From the NCBI GenBank assembly GCA_017959195.1, contig JAGDBE010000083.1, forward strand, positions 1 to 13,685: DNA of 13,685 nucleotides, in the 5' to 3' direction. The notes beneath the pieces were generated by a model, which was not told the origin of the DNA, did not search any database, and was given only the letters and a program-made list of their open reading frames with translations. This document shows, one piece after another, positions 6,070 to 13,622 of this stretch (the stretch's first letter is position 1; the number at the start of each line of letters is the position of its first letter). The DNA comes from Clostridia bacterium. Lineage in GTDB: Bacteria > Bacillota > Clostridia > Oscillospirales > CAG-382. The position numbers and the translations under genes were made by a program.

Positions 6070-7287
6070 TTAACCTTTCGGAAGAAGCGTTCTCATATCG
6101 TAGCAGAGGATTCTCGAAACTATTGCCGCGGCTTCGGAGCGTTTGAGCTTCGCTTCGGGGTAAAACGCGTAATATTCGTTGCTTCCTACCGCAATACCCC
6201 TTCTGTAAAGGGCGAGAATGTTGAGCGCAAACGCCATGTTTTCATCGACGTCGGGAATATCCGACAGCGGCACGTCGTCGTTGGGTACGTAATATCCGTC
6301 GTCGGCTCTCGAGAACAGATAAGCCATTTCGGCTCTGGTCGCGTCCTTTTCCCAGTTGAATACAACGTTTTTCTCTATGATTCCTTTTTCATAACAGTAA
6401 TCGAGATAGGGCTGATACCACGTTTCAGGGTTGCCTGCAAATTCGTATTCTTCATCCTGCTGGTAAAGATGTACGCAGGCGGCGATTTTTACGAGCTCCG
6501 CTATGGTGATGTTGCCCTTCGGGTCGAAAATCGTGTCGCTCTTGCCGTTCATTATTCCGAATTCGTAAGCCGTAACGACGTAAGGATAGTACCACGCGCC
6601 CTTCGGCACGTCTTCAAACTGAAGTTCTATGTCGTCGCAGCCGCGGTATTCCACGCCGCAATCCTCGCAATATACAAGGTTGTTTCCGTAAACGTCCTTT
6701 TCAAACATGCTCTCCACAATGTTGGTATGCATTACGTCAAACCAGAAATTTTCGTCGCCTTTTGCAGTTTTTATTTTATCGTTAAACGCGTCTGTGTCAA
6801 AGCTGCACAGCACCGAAATATAAAGGAATTCCGTGCCCGCAAGCGCGTCTTTTCCGAATTCCGCGCCGTCGTCGGAGAACGAAAGCGAATAGAGGGATCC
6901 ACAGTCCTTGAACGCGTTTTCACCTATCTTTTGCACCGTAGATGGCAAACCGATATATTCAATATTGCTGCCTTCGAAAGCGCCTTTGCCGATTTCCGTT
7001 ATTCCCTCTTCAACATATACGCTGAGAACCGGCGTTCCCGCAAAAGCTCCGTCGCCTATTTTTGTGATTTTCTTGTCGCCTATGCTTGCAGGTATAAATA
7101 AAACCATGCCGTATTTTCCGGAAAACGAAACGAGCGTTCCGTTCTCGTCAACCACACAGTTTTCCGAATCCGCCTCAACGTAGTAAGCAAACGCTTCCGC
7201 GTCGTCCGAATCCGCAAAAACCGCCGCACCCGAGGCAAAAACTCCGAAAATAAGAATACAGGCAAGTAAAAAGCTGATTTTTCTCAT
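6070..7287 (-). CDS. Surface protein with BspA-type leucine-rich repeats and SLH domains (405 aa)
   Basis: A predicted cell-surface protein. Residues 1-25 are a signal peptide (cut likely after VFA). Residues about 62-158 are BspA-type leucine-rich repeats (LRR_5), seen as IxxIGxGAFxG and IxxIGENAFKDC cycles. Residues 223-393 are three SLH modules: FEDVPKGAWYYPYV...ITIAELVKI, ETWYQPYLDYCYEKGI...TRAEMAYL, and LSDIPDVDENMAFAL...RSEAAAIV. SLH modules usually bind pyruvylated secondary cell-wall polymers, fixing the protein to the wall. A CxxC (C207/C210) sits in the linker before them. BspA-like repeats often serve in adhesion, but the ligand here is unknown. GAGAGG (7295-7300) lies seven bases before the ATG. 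It is divergent from another SLH protein, so the two may be co-regulated. Confidence 0.88.
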   Translation of the reverse strand: MRKISFLLACILIFGVFASGAAVFADSDDAEAFAYYVEADSENCVVDENGTLVSFSGKYGMVLFIPASIGDKKITKIGDGAFAGTPVLSVYVEEGITEIGKGAFEGSNIEYIGLPSTVQKIGENAFKDCGSLYSLSFSDDGAEFGKDALAGTEFLYISVLCSFDTDAFNDKIKTAKGDENFWFDVMHTNIVESMFEKDVYGNNLVYCEDCGVEYRGCDDIELQFEDVPKGAWYYPYVVTAYEFGIMNGKSDTIFDPKGNITIAELVKIAACVHLYQQDEEYEFAGNPETWYQPYLDYCYEKGIIEKNVVFNWEKDATRAEMAYLFSRADDGYYVPNDDVPLSDIPDVDENMAFALNILALYRRGIAVGSNEYYAFYPEAKLKRSEAAAIVSRILCYDMRTLLPKG

Positions 7288-7340
7288 AAATATACCTCTC
7301 TTTCACATTTTTTGCAGCAAATATACTATATTTCACTTAG

Positions 7341-7369
7341 ATTATACTATTTTTTTCATATAAAGTCAA
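7341..7369 (-). promoter_or_regulatory. Sigma-A-type promoter of the LRR-SLH gene
   Basis: On the minus strand: TTGACT (7369-7364), a 17-bp spacer and a perfect TATAAT (7346-7341). Its -35 box is 24 bp from that of the divergent promoter. Confidence 0.82.
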
Positions 7370-7398
7370 CAATGATTAAATAGATTAAAACTGTTGAC
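7365..7398. promoter_or_regulatory. Inverted and direct repeats between divergent promoters
   Basis: GTCAACA (7365-7371) and TGTTGAC (7392-7398) form an inverted repeat that takes in both -35 boxes. Between them are two direct GATTAAA copies (7374-7380, 7383-7389) nine bases apart. Much of the inverted repeat follows from the consensus -35 sequence itself. The GATTAAA pair could be a regulator site, but that is inference. Confidence 0.35.
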
Positions 7399-7422
7399 AG
7401 AAATGGATTTTTATAATATAAT
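7394..7422 (+). promoter_or_regulatory. Consensus sigma-A promoter of the beta-helix SLH gene
   Basis: A perfect TTGACA (7394-7399), an exact 17-bp spacer and a perfect TATAAT (7417-7422). The 5' leader is about 55 bases and ends with AAGGTGGG (7473-7480) before the ATG at 7486. Confidence 0.88.
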
Positions 7423-7485
7423 AATGATGTATTAATATGGATAAGTATCCGCAAGGATCTCTTATAATATTGAAGGTGGGAAAAA

Positions 7486-9567
7486 ATGTCTAAAAATTTC
7501 AAGAAAATTTTAGTGTTTGTAATTGCAGCGACGCTCTTCACGGCAACTGCGTTTCTTTCCGCATACGCGCAGGAAGAAACAATCAGTGAAAGCGGCTCCT
7601 ACACTTACAGCGGCACCGATCCCATTGTAATATCCGACGGAGTTGACGTTACGCTCACTCTTTCAAACGCGAACATCAGCAACGCGGACGGGGCGGCAAT
7701 CAGTATCGGAACAAATTCCAACGTAACGATTATACTTGAAGGAGAAAACGTTCTTTCGGCAAGCAGTACGGTTTGCAGCGCGGGCATATTCGTTCCCCGC
7801 ACCTCGGTTCTCACAGTAGAAGGAACAGGCTCCCTTGACGTTACGGGCGGTAAATACGGCGCAGGTATCGGTTCTTACGGAACAGGCATCAACGTTGCTC
7901 CCGAACTCCGACTTCAGTGCGGTGAAATCATCATAAATTCGGGAAATATCACGGCTCACGGCGGTGCGAACGGCGCAGGTATCGGCTCCGGCTATCACGT
8001 TGACGGATATAAAATAACAATAAACGGCGGTACGATTTACGCATACGGCACAAGCGGCGGCGCAGGCATCGGAACGGGTTACGGAACGAGCGGCGGAGCA
8101 GCGGGCGTTGCGGCAGTCGGAGATTACACTCCCGGCGAAATCACCATAACCGGCGGTAATATTTACGCGGCATCCTACGAGCTCGATTTTGATAATCTCG
8201 ACTATATGGATCCCTCGACGTACAGCGGCGGCAGCCAGACGTTTGCCGCAGGTATCGGCGGAGGATACGGCTCGTCAGGCGGAACGATAAACATTTCCGG
8301 CGGAAACATCACCGCTGTCGGAAGCTGCGGCGGCGCGGGCATAGGCTCGGGACGCGGCACCAGCAAGGCTAAAAACTATAACGAAAATTCATTCTACGTT
8401 GATATTACAATTTCCGGCGACGCGAACATTATCGCCATCGGCGGAAACGACGAGAGAAACGATAAGGGCGGCGGCGCAGGCATAGGCTCCGGACGCGGAA
8501 CGCATACCGGCGGAACCATATTGATTAAAGACGACGCATACGTTGTCGCAATTTCGGCTCCGTATGCCAACGCAATAGGATGCGGTGCGGAAAAGAACCC
8601 CGTTGACGGCTCTATGCCCGTTTCACAGTCGATTATCATTGACGAAGACGTAATACTCTACGCTCTGTCGTACGGCAATACGGGCATTGACGTAAACGCC
8701 GAATACTTGTATTACTACAATAATATAGGCTATGACAACAGCCTTTCTTCCACGCAGACCACAATAGGATACGTTCTTTACGACGTTCCCGCAAATTCCA
8801 TTTCGCTCTGGGCAAATATGACGCTTCCCGACAGCGGAAACAGCGGAAATGAAAACGGCGATCCCGCTTCCGGCGGTACTTCGACAGGCAGCGGAGCGCC
8901 CGTATCGGCATCTGATCCTATAAGCCTTTCCAATGAGTACGCATATATATTCGGTTACGACGACCAGACCATGGCGGGCGATATGCCGATACTCCGCGGC
9001 GAAGCAAGCGCGGTTCTCTACAGACTCTTGAAGCAGAACGACCGCTTGAGCGGCTTTAACTACTCAAGAAGCAACGAACCCCTCTTCTCCGACGTTGACG
9101 GCAGATGGGACAGAAGCGCACTCGAATTTATGGCTTACCTCGGACTTTACGACGTTTCCTCGGATACGGTTTCACCCGACTCCCCCATCCTTCGCGGAGA
9201 AGCGTTCAAAATCTTTGCAGTAGCGCTTGAAATGACCGACGAACTGTCGCTTTCATACGAGGACTACGCAAATATGCTTATCTCCAAGGGCTTCGTACAG
9301 GGCGACGAAAACGGAAACATCAATATTTATAACAACATCACGCGCGCAGAATTCTGCAAGATTTATAATATGATGATCGGCAGAGACCAGTGCTCGCTTG
9401 AAGATGCAGACGGCAACGTCATCACACCCGAAACCTACGGATTTACCGATTTTGACAGCAGCGACTGGTACTATGAGATAATGCTCAAGGCGACGAGCGC
9501 CTACACAAACGGCAAGGTTGACCTCTCAAAGAGAGCGATAAGAAACGTTGTGGACGATTACGAATAA
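7486..9567 (+). CDS. Surface protein with glycine-rich beta-helix and SLH domains (693 aa)
   Basis: A secreted, wall-bound protein in three parts. Residues 1-28 are a signal peptide (cut after SAYA). Residues about 30-445 look like a right-handed beta-helix: cycles of I-T-I-x-G-G-x-I-x-A with six GAGIG-type turns (near 125, 163, 192, 254, 283 and 329), mostly followed by S/T-G-Y/R-G. Residues 449-478 form a Gly/Ser-rich linker. Residues about 480-680 hold SLH-like modules: MPILRGEASAVLYRL, FSDVDGRWDRSALEF...ILRGEAFKIF, KGFVQGDENGN...ITRAEFCKIY and FTDFDSSDWYYE. The first module lacks a typical N-terminal half. It is probably an adhesin or glycan-binding protein; similar beta-helix folds occur in clostridial carbohydrate-binding proteins, but the ligand is unknown. 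It pairs divergently with the LRR-SLH gene and ends at a strong terminator. Confidence 0.85.
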   Translation: MSKNFKKILVFVIAATLFTATAFLSAYAQEETISESGSYTYSGTDPIVISDGVDVTLTLSNANISNADGAAISIGTNSNVTIILEGENVLSASSTVCSAGIFVPRTSVLTVEGTGSLDVTGGKYGAGIGSYGTGINVAPELRLQCGEIIINSGNITAHGGANGAGIGSGYHVDGYKITINGGTIYAYGTSGGAGIGTGYGTSGGAAGVAAVGDYTPGEITITGGNIYAASYELDFDNLDYMDPSTYSGGSQTFAAGIGGGYGSSGGTINISGGNITAVGSCGGAGIGSGRGTSKAKNYNENSFYVDITISGDANIIAIGGNDERNDKGGGAGIGSGRGTHTGGTILIKDDAYVVAISAPYANAIGCGAEKNPVDGSMPVSQSIIIDEDVILYALSYGNTGIDVNAEYLYYYNNIGYDNSLSSTQTTIGYVLYDVPANSISLWANMTLPDSGNSGNENGDPASGGTSTGSGAPVSASDPISLSNEYAYIFGYDDQTMAGDMPILRGEASAVLYRLLKQNDRLSGFNYSRSNEPLFSDVDGRWDRSALEFMAYLGLYDVSSDTVSPDSPILRGEAFKIFAVALEMTDELSLSYEDYANMLISKGFVQGDENGNINIYNNITRAEFCKIYNMMIGRDQCSLEDADGNVITPETYGFTDFDSSDWYYEIMLKATSAYTNGKVDLSKRAIRNVVDDYE

Positions 9568-9579
9568 TAATCAATAAAT

Positions 9580-9614
9580 AAAAACTCCCGAAAGCAGTGC
9601 TTTCGGGAGTTTTT
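9580..9614. terminator. Bidirectional terminator between convergent genes
   Basis: A perfect 16-bp stem (9580-9595 with 9599-9614) with core CTCCCGAAAGC and loop AGT, flanked by A and T runs. It ends the beta-helix SLH gene from the left and the galK-lacZ operon from the right. Confidence 0.92.
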
Positions 9615-9625
9615 TATGCTTTTTT

Positions 9626-12196
9626 TCAGAACACAAACTTAAACGTGTTTTCCGCACTTCTCGGAACCTCGTACTGCTTCGGCAGTTCGGGGCCGCAGGA
9701 ATGCGAGCCTATGCCTCGCATCGCAAGGTCGATGCAGACGTTAACAAAATCGTTTTCTTTAAGTTCAAACGAATGCTTCGTGTCTATAAGCTGCTTTGTC
9801 GTGAACGGATTTACCGAGAACGAAAACGGCTTTTCGGCGGTAACGGAAAAGAGATTTCCGACTTCAAGGAACTTGCTTGCAAAGTGGCTTCCCGACTCCT
9901 GAGGACGTACGTAATTCATATCGTAGTTTTCCTTCGCATTGCTCTCGTAATAGCCGTATTCGCATGCGACGTGCTTGTCGGAATAACTTTCAACGGGTCC
10001 GAATCCCACGTACGAGAAGTTCTGATACGCCTTGTCAACCGCAAATTCAAGACCTACGCGCGGCAGACTCTCGACGTAATCCGCAAACTTGTATTTTACC
10101 GAAGCGTAAAGCGAATTATCCTTTATTTCGTACGTCAGCTCAAAACTCAACGCCGGCATGAGACAGTTTGCCGCAAGAGCGCCGGTAAACTTGAAGTAAT
10201 TTTCCTTCTTTTCGCATGAGAATATCTGCGGCTTGCAGCGGTCGATATGACAGCGGTCAATCCAGTGGCGGATTACGTGCCTGTCGTTGTCAATGTAACG
10301 CATAATGTTCAGACGCACGCGGTCCCGGAGGATTTCTTTTCCGTCAACTTTTATGGAGGTTATCTCGCCCGTGTGATCGTCGCATTCCATCGAAAGAACA
10401 CGCGCCATTCCCTTCTTTTCGGGAATATTCACGTCAGTAATTTCGGATTTCGTCTTTCCGCCGTAAACCGCCTGCATTTCAAGCGCTCCCGACTTGAATT
10501 TTCTGTCGGGGGTTAAAAGTCCGTCTATGCAGAAGTTGCCGTCATGCTCCACTTCGCCGAAATCTCCGCCGTAAAGGAAGCCCTTTTCCGTCTTTATGGC
10601 GTGGTCCGCCCATTCCCAGACGAACGCGCCCATCATCTGCTCGTTTTTGTATATCATGTCCCAGTATTCCGCAATGTCGCCGCAGCTGTTGCCCATGGCG
10701 TGCGTGTATTCGCAGAATACGAAAGGCCTCGTTTCCTTCGGGTTGTCTATAACCTTTTCCTTAATCGTCTCGGGCGACGAGTACATAGCGCTCACCACGT
10801 CGACGAGGTCGGTGTAGTAGTATTTCGAATCGGCATTCTGCAAGCCCTCGTAGTGAACAAGACGCGTGTTGTCGCGTGCGTGCACGTATTTTGCACCGTC
10901 AAAGAACGCTTTTCCGAATGAACTCTCGTTGCCGAGCGACCACATTATAACGCACGCGCGGTTTTTGTCTCTCTCCACAAGCGATACGTGCCGTTCTTTA
11001 ATACCGGGAGCAAAGAATTCGTTTTCTGCATACTCCTGCCACATGCCTATATCGTATCTTCCGTCGCGGCAGCATGCGCCGTGCATTTCGAGGTCCGCCT
11101 CGTCCATTACGTAAAGTCCGAGCGCGTCGCAGAGCAGATAAAACTCAGGTCTGTTCGGATAATGCGAGGTTCTCACCGCATTTACGTTCAATTCCTTCAT
11201 AAGACGTATGTCTTTTACAATGTCGTCAAGACTTACCGCAGCCGCCGTTTCGCAGTTGAAGTCGTGCCTGTTCACGCCCTTTAATTTAACCGCTTTGCCG
11301 TTTATTCTGAATACGCCGTTTTCGGCGGAAACCTCGCGGAAACCGATTTTTTCGATAATTTTCTCTCCGCACGCCCTTATTTCGAGCGTGTAAAGCATAG
11401 GCTCTTCCGCCGTCCACGGTTTTACGTTTTCAACGGAAATTTTTCCGCATTCATGCGCGGGAACGGTGATTTTTGCGCCGTTTTCAAAAGTAAGGTCCGC
11501 GCTTACGGAACTTTCGTTGAAAAACGCCAGCTCCGCGCCGCCGGAAGTAAGTTTTGTCTCTATTTTGTAGTCGGTAATGTGGTTTTCGGGACGCGAAAGC
11601 AGATAAACGTTCCTGAAAATGCCCGAAAAACGGAATTTGTCCTGGCATTCGAGATAGGTCGATATGCACCACTTCAAAACGAGCACGTCAATTACGTTTT
11701 TGCCGCCGCAGACAAGCTCGGTTACGTCAAATTCGCTCGTGGAATGCGAAATCTGCGAGTAACCCTTGAATTTGCCGTTTATATAAAGATAAAACGCACT
11801 GTCAACGCCTTCAAAGTTGAGATAATACTTCTCCCCCTCCTTTTTGTCGAGGTAGAACTCGCGGCGGTAGTGCCAGCAGGGATTTTCGTAAGGCAGATTC
11901 GGAAGCATAACGGGAAAAGGATATCTGTCGTTGAGATACTGAATGCGGTCGTAGCCGTGCATCTGCACACACGACGGCACGGGAATTTCGCGTTCAAGCT
12001 CTTCTTCAAGCCTGAAATCCTCAACGTGCGAAAGCCCTTTTATGCCCCACATTCCGTCGAGGGATAAAAACCGCGAACTCGAAGACCTGTCGGTTATGCC
12101 GTGAACCGTCTTTATCTCGTCGTTTTCACCGAACGGAATGTAGTAGCGTCTGTGCTTTTCTGTTCCGATTCTGTCAAATTTTTCAAATTCTTTCAT
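9626..12196 (-). CDS. lacZ: GH2 beta-galactosidase (856 aa)
   Basis: A LacZ-type glycoside hydrolase family 2 enzyme that hydrolyses lactose and related beta-galactosides to free galactose. Domains: sugar-binding jelly roll (about 45-205), Ig-like domain (206-290), catalytic TIM barrel (293-575) and a C-terminal beta-galactosidase small-chain-like domain (about 595-856). The acid/base is E424 in SLGNES and the nucleophile E496 in CEYTHAMGNS, 72 residues apart (76 in E. coli LacZ). DEADLEMHG (365-373) matches the metal and substrate region around E. coli E416/H418. At 856 aa it is shorter than E. coli LacZ (1024), mostly in the C-terminal part. There is no signal peptide, so it acts inside the cell. 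AAGGAG (12205-12210) lies eight bases before the ATG. It starts 24 bp after galK's stop, forming an operon with it. The natural substrate could be a beta-galactoside other than lactose. Confidence 0.92.
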   Translation of the reverse strand: MKEFEKFDRIGTEKHRRYYIPFGENDEIKTVHGITDRSSSSRFLSLDGMWGIKGLSHVEDFRLEEELEREIPVPSCVQMHGYDRIQYLNDRYPFPVMLPNLPYENPCWHYRREFYLDKKEGEKYYLNFEGVDSAFYLYINGKFKGYSQISHSTSEFDVTELVCGGKNVIDVLVLKWCISTYLECQDKFRFSGIFRNVYLLSRPENHITDYKIETKLTSGGAELAFFNESSVSADLTFENGAKITVPAHECGKISVENVKPWTAEEPMLYTLEIRACGEKIIEKIGFREVSAENGVFRINGKAVKLKGVNRHDFNCETAAAVSLDDIVKDIRLMKELNVNAVRTSHYPNRPEFYLLCDALGLYVMDEADLEMHGACCRDGRYDIGMWQEYAENEFFAPGIKERHVSLVERDKNRACVIMWSLGNESSFGKAFFDGAKYVHARDNTRLVHYEGLQNADSKYYYTDLVDVVSAMYSSPETIKEKVIDNPKETRPFVFCEYTHAMGNSCGDIAEYWDMIYKNEQMMGAFVWEWADHAIKTEKGFLYGGDFGEVEHDGNFCIDGLLTPDRKFKSGALEMQAVYGGKTKSEITDVNIPEKKGMARVLSMECDDHTGEITSIKVDGKEILRDRVRLNIMRYIDNDRHVIRHWIDRCHIDRCKPQIFSCEKKENYFKFTGALAANCLMPALSFELTYEIKDNSLYASVKYKFADYVESLPRVGLEFAVDKAYQNFSYVGFGPVESYSDKHVACEYGYYESNAKENYDMNYVRPQESGSHFASKFLEVGNLFSVTAEKPFSFSVNPFTTKQLIDTKHSFELKENDFVNVCIDLAMRGIGSHSCGPELPKQYEVPRSAENTFKFVF

Positions 12197-12220
12197 TGGA
12201 TTTTCTCCTTGTTCTTATAA

Positions 12221-13504
12221 TCAGCGGATAAAAACTGTTCCGCCCGACTGCCTTATCTTCATGCGGTGGCATGAACCATCTCCGAATACGCTCTCCATCG
12301 TCTTTGAGTACTCGTTTGCCTTGTCAAACGGCACAAACGCCAAAATCGTGCCGGCAAAACCGCCTCCGTGAACGCGTACCGCACCGGAACCGCACAGTAT
12401 TTTTTCGGAAAGCGCAAGCGCAAGCGGAATGCTTTGATTTTCGGGCGTTTTGGTCGAATAAAGGTTCTGAAGCAGCGCGCCCGACGACCTTCCCGACTCG
12501 TTGACAAGCGTAAGAAACCGATTTACGTCGCCCGCTTTGAGGGCGTCGGACTCGTATTTCGCACGCTTTGTCTCGTCGAAGAAGTGAATGGACCTCAAAA
12601 TCGCGCGGTCGGAAACGGTATTTTTGAGTTCGGGGATTTTTGCGTAAAATTCCGCTTCGTCAACCTCGCTCAAAACGTCTTTTCCGAAAAACTCGGCGAC
12701 GCTTTTCATTTCGCTTCTTATGGCAACGTAATCGTCCGTCAGATTTTCGTGGCTGCTCTTTGTGTCGGTTATGCAAAGGGAATAACCGCATTTTTCCATG
12801 TCAAAGCCGATTTTTTCGATGGCCGGACTGTCGCTGTTCGCAAAATCTATCGAAACAAGCGAGCCGTATGAGCATACCGTCTGGTCGAGTAAACCGCAGC
12901 TCTTGCCGAAATAAACGTTTTCCGCAAAATGCCCGATTTTTGCGATTTCAAAAGGCGTGCTTTTGCCGGAATTGTACTGTACGTCGATTATAGTGCCAAG
13001 GAGCGTCTCAAAAGCCGCAGACGACGAAAGCCCGCCGCCGCGGATGACGTCTGACGACGAATACATGTCAAAACCCGATACCGAAACGCCTTTTTTTGCA
13101 AAGGCGGCGGCAATACCGCGCACGAGCGCCTGCGTGCCGTCGTCGGTCGGGGTGATTTCAAGGTTGTCAAGATTTATCTCGGCAAAATCGTATTCTTTCG
13201 ACTTTACGCGTATAACGCCGTCATCATGAAACGAAACGACGGCGATGACGTCGCAGTTTACCGCGCCCGCAAGCACGACTCCGCGCTGGTGGTCGGTGTG
13301 GTTGCCGCCGATTTCCGTCCTGCCGGGAGCCGAGAAAACGCAAACGTCGCTCCGTCCCGGGAAAATCTCGGAAAAAGCGTTCAACGCCGAGACGTATCTC
13401 TCCTTCTGCCTTTGCAGAGTCTTTTCATCGCTTCCGTATAACTCGGCGAAAAGACTGTCTTTGCCGCCGCTTTTTATTACTTCAATGCATTTTGAAAGTT
13501 CCAT
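12221..13504 (-). CDS. galK: Galactokinase (427 aa)
   Basis: A GHMP-family kinase that phosphorylates galactose at C1 with ATP, the first step of the Leloir pathway. Signatures: galactokinase motif GRTEIGGNHTDH (61-72), ATP-binding GGGLSSSA (156-163), the catalytic aspartate D207 in CGLLDQ, and a C-terminal HGGGFAGTILAF motif. The length is typical of clostridial galactokinases. Start choice: the frame extends to an ATG at 13555, but that lies at the predicted transcription start (about 13553). The ATG at 13504 has AAAGGAA (13511-13517) upstream and matches where family members begin. It is the first gene of an operon with the beta-galactosidase, which would supply its substrate. The leader holds a hairpin and a palindrome that may be regulatory. 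No galT, galE or transporter is in the window. Confidence 0.93.
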   Translation of the reverse strand: MELSKCIEVIKSGGKDSLFAELYGSDEKTLQRQKERYVSALNAFSEIFPGRSDVCVFSAPGRTEIGGNHTDHQRGVVLAGAVNCDVIAVVSFHDDGVIRVKSKEYDFAEINLDNLEITPTDDGTQALVRGIAAAFAKKGVSVSGFDMYSSSDVIRGGGLSSSAAFETLLGTIIDVQYNSGKSTPFEIAKIGHFAENVYFGKSCGLLDQTVCSYGSLVSIDFANSDSPAIEKIGFDMEKCGYSLCITDTKSSHENLTDDYVAIRSEMKSVAEFFGKDVLSEVDEAEFYAKIPELKNTVSDRAILRSIHFFDETKRAKYESDALKAGDVNRFLTLVNESGRSSGALLQNLYSTKTPENQSIPLALALSEKILCGSGAVRVHGGGFAGTILAFVPFDKANEYSKTMESVFGDGSCHRMKIRQSGGTVFIR

Positions 13505-13517
13505 ATTATTTTCCTTT

Positions 13518-13529
13518 CGCAAATTTGCG
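13518..13529. promoter_or_regulatory. Palindrome in the galK leader, possible operator
   Basis: CGCAAATTTGCG is a perfect 12-bp palindrome directly upstream of the galK ribosome binding site and about 25 bases after the predicted transcription start. It could be a repressor site or a small hairpin affecting translation. It does not match the LacI/GalR or CcpA consensus that I would expect, so the regulator is unknown. Confidence 0.4.
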
Positions 13530-13531
13530 CG

Positions 13532-13544
13532 CCGCTTTTTGCGG
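13532..13544 (-). repeat. Small hairpin in the galK leader
   Basis: CCGC, five-base loop, GCGG. With the adjacent palindrome it places two structured elements in the roughly 50-base leader. It has no T-run after it on the minus strand, so it is not a terminator. Confidence 0.45.
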
Positions 13545-13559
13545 TATAAATTCAAAAAT

Positions 13560-13588
13560 ATTATATAGTTTTATGAGAGGTTTGTCAA
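13560..13588 (-). promoter_or_regulatory. Consensus sigma-A promoter of the galK-lacZ operon
   Basis: On the minus strand: a perfect TTGACA (13588-13583), an exact 17-bp spacer and a perfect TATAAT (13565-13560). A promoter this close to consensus should be strong unless repressed. Confidence 0.88.
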
Positions 13589-13622
13589 TAATCTGCGGGT
13601 CATTCAGTATGAAAAAACAGAC

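Noticed and set aside
7439..7458. Riboswitch-like alternative hairpins in the leader of the beta-helix SLH gene
   Set aside because: The possible GGAT/ATCC stems are only four or five base pairs and compete with one another. No known riboswitch motif was seen.
11453..12067. Plus-strand frame of 204 codons opposite lacZ
   Set aside because: It is antisense to the conserved N-terminal domains of the beta-galactosidase and has no binding site or recognisable domain.
13505..13555. ATG at 13555 as start of galactokinase
   Set aside because: It coincides with the predicted transcription start, has no ribosome binding site, and would add 17 basic residues before the usual family N-terminus.
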